59,177 nucleotides of DNA from Micromonospora orduensis (GTDB lineage: Bacteria > Actinomycetota > Actinomycetes > Mycobacteriales > Micromonosporaceae), in NCBI RefSeq assembly GCF_006228125.1, contig NZ_VDFY01000166.1:1-59177 (forward strand), in the 5' to 3' direction. Both the position numbers and the translations under genes were made by a program. This document shows, in pieces, positions 54,986 to 59,177 of this stretch. Under the pieces are notes generated by a model. It saw only the letters and a list, made by a program, of their open reading frames with translations. It was not told where the DNA came from and did not search any database. Positions within the stretch are counted from its first letter, which is position 1. Every line of letters begins with the position of its first letter.

Positions 54986-57900
54986 TCAGGGGCGGGTCCG
55001 CCGGCGGGCGCCACCCCGGCGGGAACGGCGACGGCCCGCGCCGCCCTCGGTGCTCTCCTCGTCGGAGTCACCGTCGGCGAGCGCGTCCGGGTCGTCCGCG
55101 GCGGCCAGCCGGGCCGACTCGCCCTGCTGGCTGTCCGACACGGCCGGCGCGGCGGCGGTGTCCGACTCGTAGCGGGACAGGTCGTAGCCCATGGTGTCGA
55201 CGTAGTCGGCGTCCGGCTCGGCGGCGCTGTCGGTCTCGGTGACCTCGACCACCGCCTTCTCCGCCGACGCGCTCTTGCGCGCCCGGCGGCGGGACGACGC
55301 GGTGCCCTGCTCGGCGGGCGGGGCGGCGGCGACCGACGAGGCGACGGCCTTGACCTTCTCCCCCGCGCCACCGGTACGCGGCTTCTCCGGCACCGGCTCG
55401 GTGTGGATGATGACGCCCCGGCCCTTGCAGCACTCGCAGGTCTCGCTGAACGCCTCCAGCAGCCCCGCGCCGATCCGCTTGCGGGTCATCTGCACCAGGC
55501 CGAGCGAGGTGATCTCGGTGACCTGGTGCTTGGTCCGGTCCCGGCCCAGGCACTCGGTCAGCCGGCGCAGCACCAGCTCGCGGTTCGACTCGAGCACCAT
55601 GTCGATGAAGTCGATCACCACGATGCCGCCGATGTCCCGCAGCCGCAGCTGGCGGACGATCTCCTCGGCCGCCTCCAGGTTGTTGCGGGTGACCGTCTCC
55701 TCCAGGTTGCCCCCGGAGCCCGTGTACTTGCCGGTGTTGACGTCGACCACCGTCATGGCCTCGGTGCGGTCGATCACCAGCGAGCCGCCGGACGGCAGGA
55801 AGACCTTGCGGTCCAGGCCCTTGATGATCTGCTCGTCGATCCGGTACTCGGCGAAGACGTCGCTCGTGCCGACGTACCGACGCACCCGGTCGACCAGGTC
55901 CGGGGAGACGTGCGACAGGTACGACTCGACCATGTCGTACGACTGCTCGCCCTCGATCACCAGCTCGCGGAAGTCCTCGTTGAACAGGTCCCGGACCACC
56001 CGGATGACCAGGTCGGGCTCCTCGTAGAGCAGCACCGGCGCGCCGCCCTCGGCGGCCTTGGCCTGGATGTCCTCCCACTGCGCCTGGAGCCGCTTGACGT
56101 CCCGGGCCAGCTCGTCCTCGCTGGCGCCCTCGGCGGCCGTACGGACGATCACGCCCGCGCCGTCCGGGACCAGCTTCTTGAGCGCGTCCCGGAGCCGCTT
56201 GCGCTCGGTGTCCGGCAGCTTGCGGCTGATGCCGGAGGCGTTGCCATTGGGCACGTACACCAGGTGCCGGCCGGACAGCGCGATGTGGCTGGTCAGCCGG
56301 GCGCCCTTGTGCCCGATCGGGTCCTTGGTGACCTGGACCAGCACCGAGTCGCCGGAGCGCAGCGCCTGCTCGATCGAGCGGGCGCGCCCCTCCAGGCCGG
56401 AGGTGTCCCAGTTGACCTCGCCGGCGTACAGCACCGCGTTGCGGCCCCGGCCGACGTCGACGAACGCCGCCTCCATGCTCGGCAGCACGTTCTGCACCTT
56501 CCCCAGGTACACGTTGCCGGCCATGGTGCCGGAGGAGTTGCGGGTCACGTAGTGCTCGACCAGCACCCCGTCCTCCAGGACGGCGATCTGGGTGCGGTCA
56601 CCGCGCTGGCGGACCGCCATGACCCGGTCGACCGCCTCCCGGCGTGCCAGGAACTCCGACTCGCTGAGGATCGGCGGGCGCGTACGCCGCTGCTCCCGGC
56701 CGTCCCGGCGGCGCTGGCGCTTGGCCTCCAGCCGGGTGGAGCCGGACACGCCCTGCACCTCGTCGACCGTCTTGCGCGGCTCGCGGATCTTGACCACGGT
56801 CGGTACGCCGTCGTCGGCGGCACCCTCCGTGTCGCCCGCTCCCCGACGGCGGCGACGCCGACGGCGACGGGTCATCCCGTCCCCGCCCTCGGACTCCTCG
56901 TCCTCGTCGCCCTCGGCCTCGGCGGTCTCCTCCTCCTCGGCCTGCGCGGCCTCCTCGGAGTCGTCGTCCTCGGCGTCGTCGGCGCCACCCTTGCCCCGGC
57001 CCCGGCCCCGGCGACCACGCCGGCGGCGGCGGCGCGCGGCGGCGCTGTCCTCGTCGTCCTCATCCGCCTCGGTAGCCTCCTCGGCCTCCTCGGTCGGCTC
57101 CTCCTCGGCCTCGATCGCCTCGACCGGCTCCACCGGCTCGACGTCGCGGCGGCCACGCCGGCGACGGCGGGACGGCTCGGCCTCCACGGCCGGCTCCTCG
57201 GCGACCGGGGCGGGCTCCGCCGGCCGGGTCACCGGTACCGCGTCCGGCTGCGGCGCCATGAACAGCACGGTGGGCGCGGTGAGCGCCGCCCGGCGACGGC
57301 GGGTACGCGGCTGCTCCGGCTCGACCACCTCGGCCGGCTCGTCCGGCACGGCGGCCACGGCGACGCCCGGCGGCACCTCACCGGAAAGCTCCTGCGCGCC
57401 GCTGGTCCGGGTCGCCTCGGCGTCGGCTCCGGGGGTGGACTCGTCCAGCTCGGCCTCGGCCTCGCGCAGGTCGGATTCCGCCGCCTGGGCGTCCTCGTCC
57501 TCGACGGCGGGCTCCTCGACGGCGGCGGGAGGCTCCTCGACGGCGGCGGGCGTGGCCTTCTTGCGCCGGGTGCGGGTCACCTTGACCGGAGGTACGACGT
57601 CGGTCGGGGCCACCTCCGCACTGGCCGCGACCAGCGGCTCGTCGGCGGTGGTCTCGACGGGTGTCGCCTTGCGGCGGCGCCGGGGGGTCTTCGGGGCGAC
57701 GTCCAGGTCACCGGAGACCGGGGCGAAGACCTCAGCCTGCGGCGACTCGACAGCGCCAGCCCCGCCGGCGGACGCCTCGACGGGTGCCTCGGCCTGCTCC
57801 GGCTGGCTGAGCGGGGCGGCCCGACGCCGGGTCGCCCGGGCACGTCGCGCCGGTGCGGCGGGCTCGGCGTTCTCCGCCCCGGACGGCTCCGTGCCGGGGG

Positions 57901-58000
57901 TCGCGACGGCGCCGCCGTCGGCGGTGGTGCTCTGGTCGGCGGTCTCGCCGGCCGGCTGTGAACCGGTCCGTTCGCCGCCCTCGGGCTCGTTCTCGAGCAT
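54986..58000 (-). CDS. rne: Ribonuclease E/G
   Basis: Endoribonuclease that starts mRNA decay and processes rRNA, 1004 aa. An acidic, Arg-rich low-complexity N-terminal half (residues 1 to about 430) precedes the catalytic core: an S1 domain (TMAGNVYLGKVQNVLPSMEA), DNase I-like Asp pair (MTVVDVNTGKYTG and VVIDFIDM), and a zinc-link CECCKGRG. A basic/acidic tail follows. The long N-terminal extension is usual in actinobacterial RNase E, where it acts as the protein-binding scaffold. GGAGAA precedes the ATG at 58000. Confidence 0.95.
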   Translation of the reverse strand: MLENEPEGGERTGSQPAGETADQSTTADGGAVATPGTEPSGAENAEPAAPARRARATRRRAAPLSQPEQAEAPVEASAGGAGAVESPQAEVFAPVSGDLDVAPKTPRRRRKATPVETTADEPLVAASAEVAPTDVVPPVKVTRTRRKKATPAAVEEPPAAVEEPAVEDEDAQAAESDLREAEAELDESTPGADAEATRTSGAQELSGEVPPGVAVAAVPDEPAEVVEPEQPRTRRRRAALTAPTVLFMAPQPDAVPVTRPAEPAPVAEEPAVEAEPSRRRRRGRRDVEPVEPVEAIEAEEEPTEEAEEATEADEDDEDSAAARRRRRRGRRGRGRGKGGADDAEDDDSEEAAQAEEEETAEAEGDEDEESEGGDGMTRRRRRRRRRGAGDTEGAADDGVPTVVKIREPRKTVDEVQGVSGSTRLEAKRQRRRDGREQRRTRPPILSESEFLARREAVDRVMAVRQRGDRTQIAVLEDGVLVEHYVTRNSSGTMAGNVYLGKVQNVLPSMEAAFVDVGRGRNAVLYAGEVNWDTSGLEGRARSIEQALRSGDSVLVQVTKDPIGHKGARLTSHIALSGRHLVYVPNGNASGISRKLPDTERKRLRDALKKLVPDGAGVIVRTAAEGASEDELARDVKRLQAQWEDIQAKAAEGGAPVLLYEEPDLVIRVVRDLFNEDFRELVIEGEQSYDMVESYLSHVSPDLVDRVRRYVGTSDVFAEYRIDEQIIKGLDRKVFLPSGGSLVIDRTEAMTVVDVNTGKYTGSGGNLEETVTRNNLEAAEEIVRQLRLRDIGGIVVIDFIDMVLESNRELVLRRLTECLGRDRTKHQVTEITSLGLVQMTRKRIGAGLLEAFSETCECCKGRGVIIHTEPVPEKPRTGGAGEKVKAVASSVAAAPPAEQGTASSRRRARKSASAEKAVVEVTETDSAAEPDADYVDTMGYDLSRYESDTAAAPAVSDSQQGESARLAAADDPDALADGDSDEESTEGGAGRRRSRRGGARRRTRP

Positions 58001-58131
58001 GGACGTTCTCCAGTTCTGGCTAGCCCGGGCGCGGGTGAGCGCTGCCACGCAGGGTCGCCGCAAAAGTGTTTCCGCCGGGCGCGCGTGGTGCGCGACCGCC
58101 GAAGTCTGCCTGCCAGAGCACTGACCGTCGG

Positions 58132-58944
58132 TCAGTGCCCAACGATGGCTGCCCCGTCGCGGTCCGCATCCAACGGATCCACGATCGCACCCTGCGCGGT
58201 CAGCGTGCCCTGAGCCAGCCGGGTCACCCTCGGCGAGACCGGCGGCTCCAGGTCGGCCACCACGCGGAGGCCGGAAAGGACGTCATCGGGCCGTACGGAC
58301 GGGGTGACCTGCCGCACGACCAGTTCGAGTATCGCACACGGGACGGCCGGTGCCCCGGAAGGCGTCGGCGTCGGGACGAGGACATCGATCGATATCACTG
58401 CCGCGCGGGCGTCGAACGTCCGTCGGCCCTGCTTGGTCATCCGCTCGACCAGCACCTCGTCGGCGGCGGTGAACGCGTCCACGGCGGCGCGCAGCACGAC
58501 CGGGTCGACCTCGGGCAGCTCGATGTGCCAGTGCGAAGCCTCGATCCGGTCCGGCAGGCTGCCCCCGTCGGCGACCACGGCGTCCAGCACGTCCAGTCCG
58601 GGCGAGAGCGCGGCGTCCAGCGCCGCCCGCAGCGCCTCCGGGTCGACCGGCGCCTGGAGACCGATCTCCAGGTACTCGGCCTCGCTCGCCACGCCCGTCG
58701 GCGCGGCGCTGGCGTACGAGATCTTCGGATGCGGGGTGAACCCCTGGGAGAAGGCGATCGGAACGGCGGCCCGACGCAGCGCACGCTCGAAGGCCCGGGC
58801 GAAGTCCCGGTGCGAGGTGAACCGCAGAGGTCCGCGCTTGGCGTACCGGATGCGGACGCGCTGGACGACCGGTGCCTGGCCGCCCTCGGGTTGAGGCTTT
58901 CTGGCGATCGTGGGCTCCTCGGGTGTACCTGCGTGTCCACCCAT
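58132..58944 (-). CDS. DUF2344 / TIGR03936 radical-SAM-associated protein
   Basis: A 270-aa protein of the DUF2344 family, VRIRYAKRGPLRFTSHRDFA and FSQGFTPHPKISYASAAP. It commonly follows the gene for a TIGR03960 B12-binding radical SAM protein, probably just outside this window. The partner enzyme's role is tRNA or ribosome modification by inference only. ATG at 58944; the first 26 residues are not family-like, so a shorter start may be used. 131 bases upstream of rne. Confidence 0.85.
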   Translation of the reverse strand: MGGHAGTPEEPTIARKPQPEGGQAPVVQRVRIRYAKRGPLRFTSHRDFARAFERALRRAAVPIAFSQGFTPHPKISYASAAPTGVASEAEYLEIGLQAPVDPEALRAALDAALSPGLDVLDAVVADGGSLPDRIEASHWHIELPEVDPVVLRAAVDAFTAADEVLVERMTKQGRRTFDARAAVISIDVLVPTPTPSGAPAVPCAILELVVRQVTPSVRPDDVLSGLRVVADLEPPVSPRVTRLAQGTLTAQGAIVDPLDADRDGAAIVGH

Positions 58945-59102
58945 CCTGGCGCAGGGCCCGTGACGGTACGCAACCGGGGCGGCCGGATCGGCCCGATGAA
59001 CCGGCGCAAACCGGTCAGCGGGGCCGAGTCGACCCGCCCCACGACGCCGAGGCCGGCCGACGACCGCAGGTCACCGGCCGGCCCGTCGACGAACAGAGTG
59101 GG

Positions 59103-59177
59103 TTACCGCTCCCTCGGCGGAGCGGGCGGCGTCCCACCGGGCGGGGCGTAACCCGACGGTGGGGCGTACCCGGGTGG
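59103..59177 (-). CDS. 3' end of a Pro/Gly/Tyr-rich protein gene (partial)
   Basis: The last 24 codons of a minus-strand frame, entering at the window edge and ending in TAA at 59103. It reads PPGYAPPSGYAPPGGT and ends PREER-like (PPRER). Such GYAPP repeats are usual in disordered tails of actinobacterial membrane proteins. Too short to name. The stretch 58945-59102 between it and the DUF2344 gene shows nothing recognisable. Confidence 0.5.
   Translation of the reverse strand, partial: PPGYAPPSGYAPPGGTPPAPPRER

Noticed and set aside
54908..57961. Frame of about 1000 codons on the plus strand opposite rne
   Set aside because: Antisense to a gene with a complete RNase E/G catalytic core.

Overview
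This is about 59 kb of very GC-rich actinobacterial chromosome. Codon third positions are almost always G or C, GTG starts are common, and many genes are joined by 4-base GTGA or ATGA stop/start overlaps. Gene content and order (recO-uppS, phoH-ybeY-era, hrcA-dnaJ-rsmE, hemW, lepA, rpsT-holA-comEC-comEA, nadD-rsfS-phosphatase, obg-rpmA-rplU, rne) fit a member of the Micromonosporaceae, most likely Micromonospora. The order also runs broadly parallel to the mycobacterial chromosome. That taxonomic call rests on recalled gene order and protein resemblance, not on a search.

Layout. 1-10.4 kb: small membrane protein, uppS-recO, a beta-solenoid lipoprotein, an acyltransferase, then a tightly coupled phoH/ybeY/CBS-protein/deaminase-like/era operon and a serine hydrolase/HIT pair. 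10.4-18.2 kb: SDR, polyphosphate kinase 2, rsmE-dnaJ-hrcA behind a CIRCE operator, a DUF4870 protein, and hemW divergent from an enoyl-CoA hydratase. 18.2-26.7 kb: an accessory stretch with a lysozyme-like membrane protein, a PhyH dioxygenase, a MOSC protein, a MerR-linked drug-type ABC exporter and a sugar ABC importer without its own ATPase. 26.7-28.1 kb: a tandem GlsB-type stress gene duplication and a palindromic element. 28.1-40.6 kb: conserved information-processing, competence and NAD genes. 40.6-51.4 kb: a second accessory stretch with a PadR/flavin monooxygenase pair, an M1 aminopeptidase carrying an apparent repeat insertion, an orphan DUF397 protein, a CYP152-type peroxygenase followed by a glycosyltransferase, and an envelope-stress operon. 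51.5-59.2 kb: GNAT, obg-rpmA-rplU, a lipoprotein, a large RNase E/G, a DUF2344 protein and the 3' end of a Pro/Gly/Tyr-rich gene.

Most of the window is housekeeping. The better leads are the CYP152 peroxygenase plus glycosyltransferase locus, the MerR-type promoter that seems to give a leaderless ABC-exporter mRNA, the GlsB duplication in which promoter boxes and a leader hairpin are kept while the spacers have diverged, the three-half-site PadR operator, the in-frame insertion in PepN, a deaminase-fold pseudoenzyme beside era, and two large palindromic intergenic elements. No rRNA, tRNA, CRISPR array, transposase or prophage was found.
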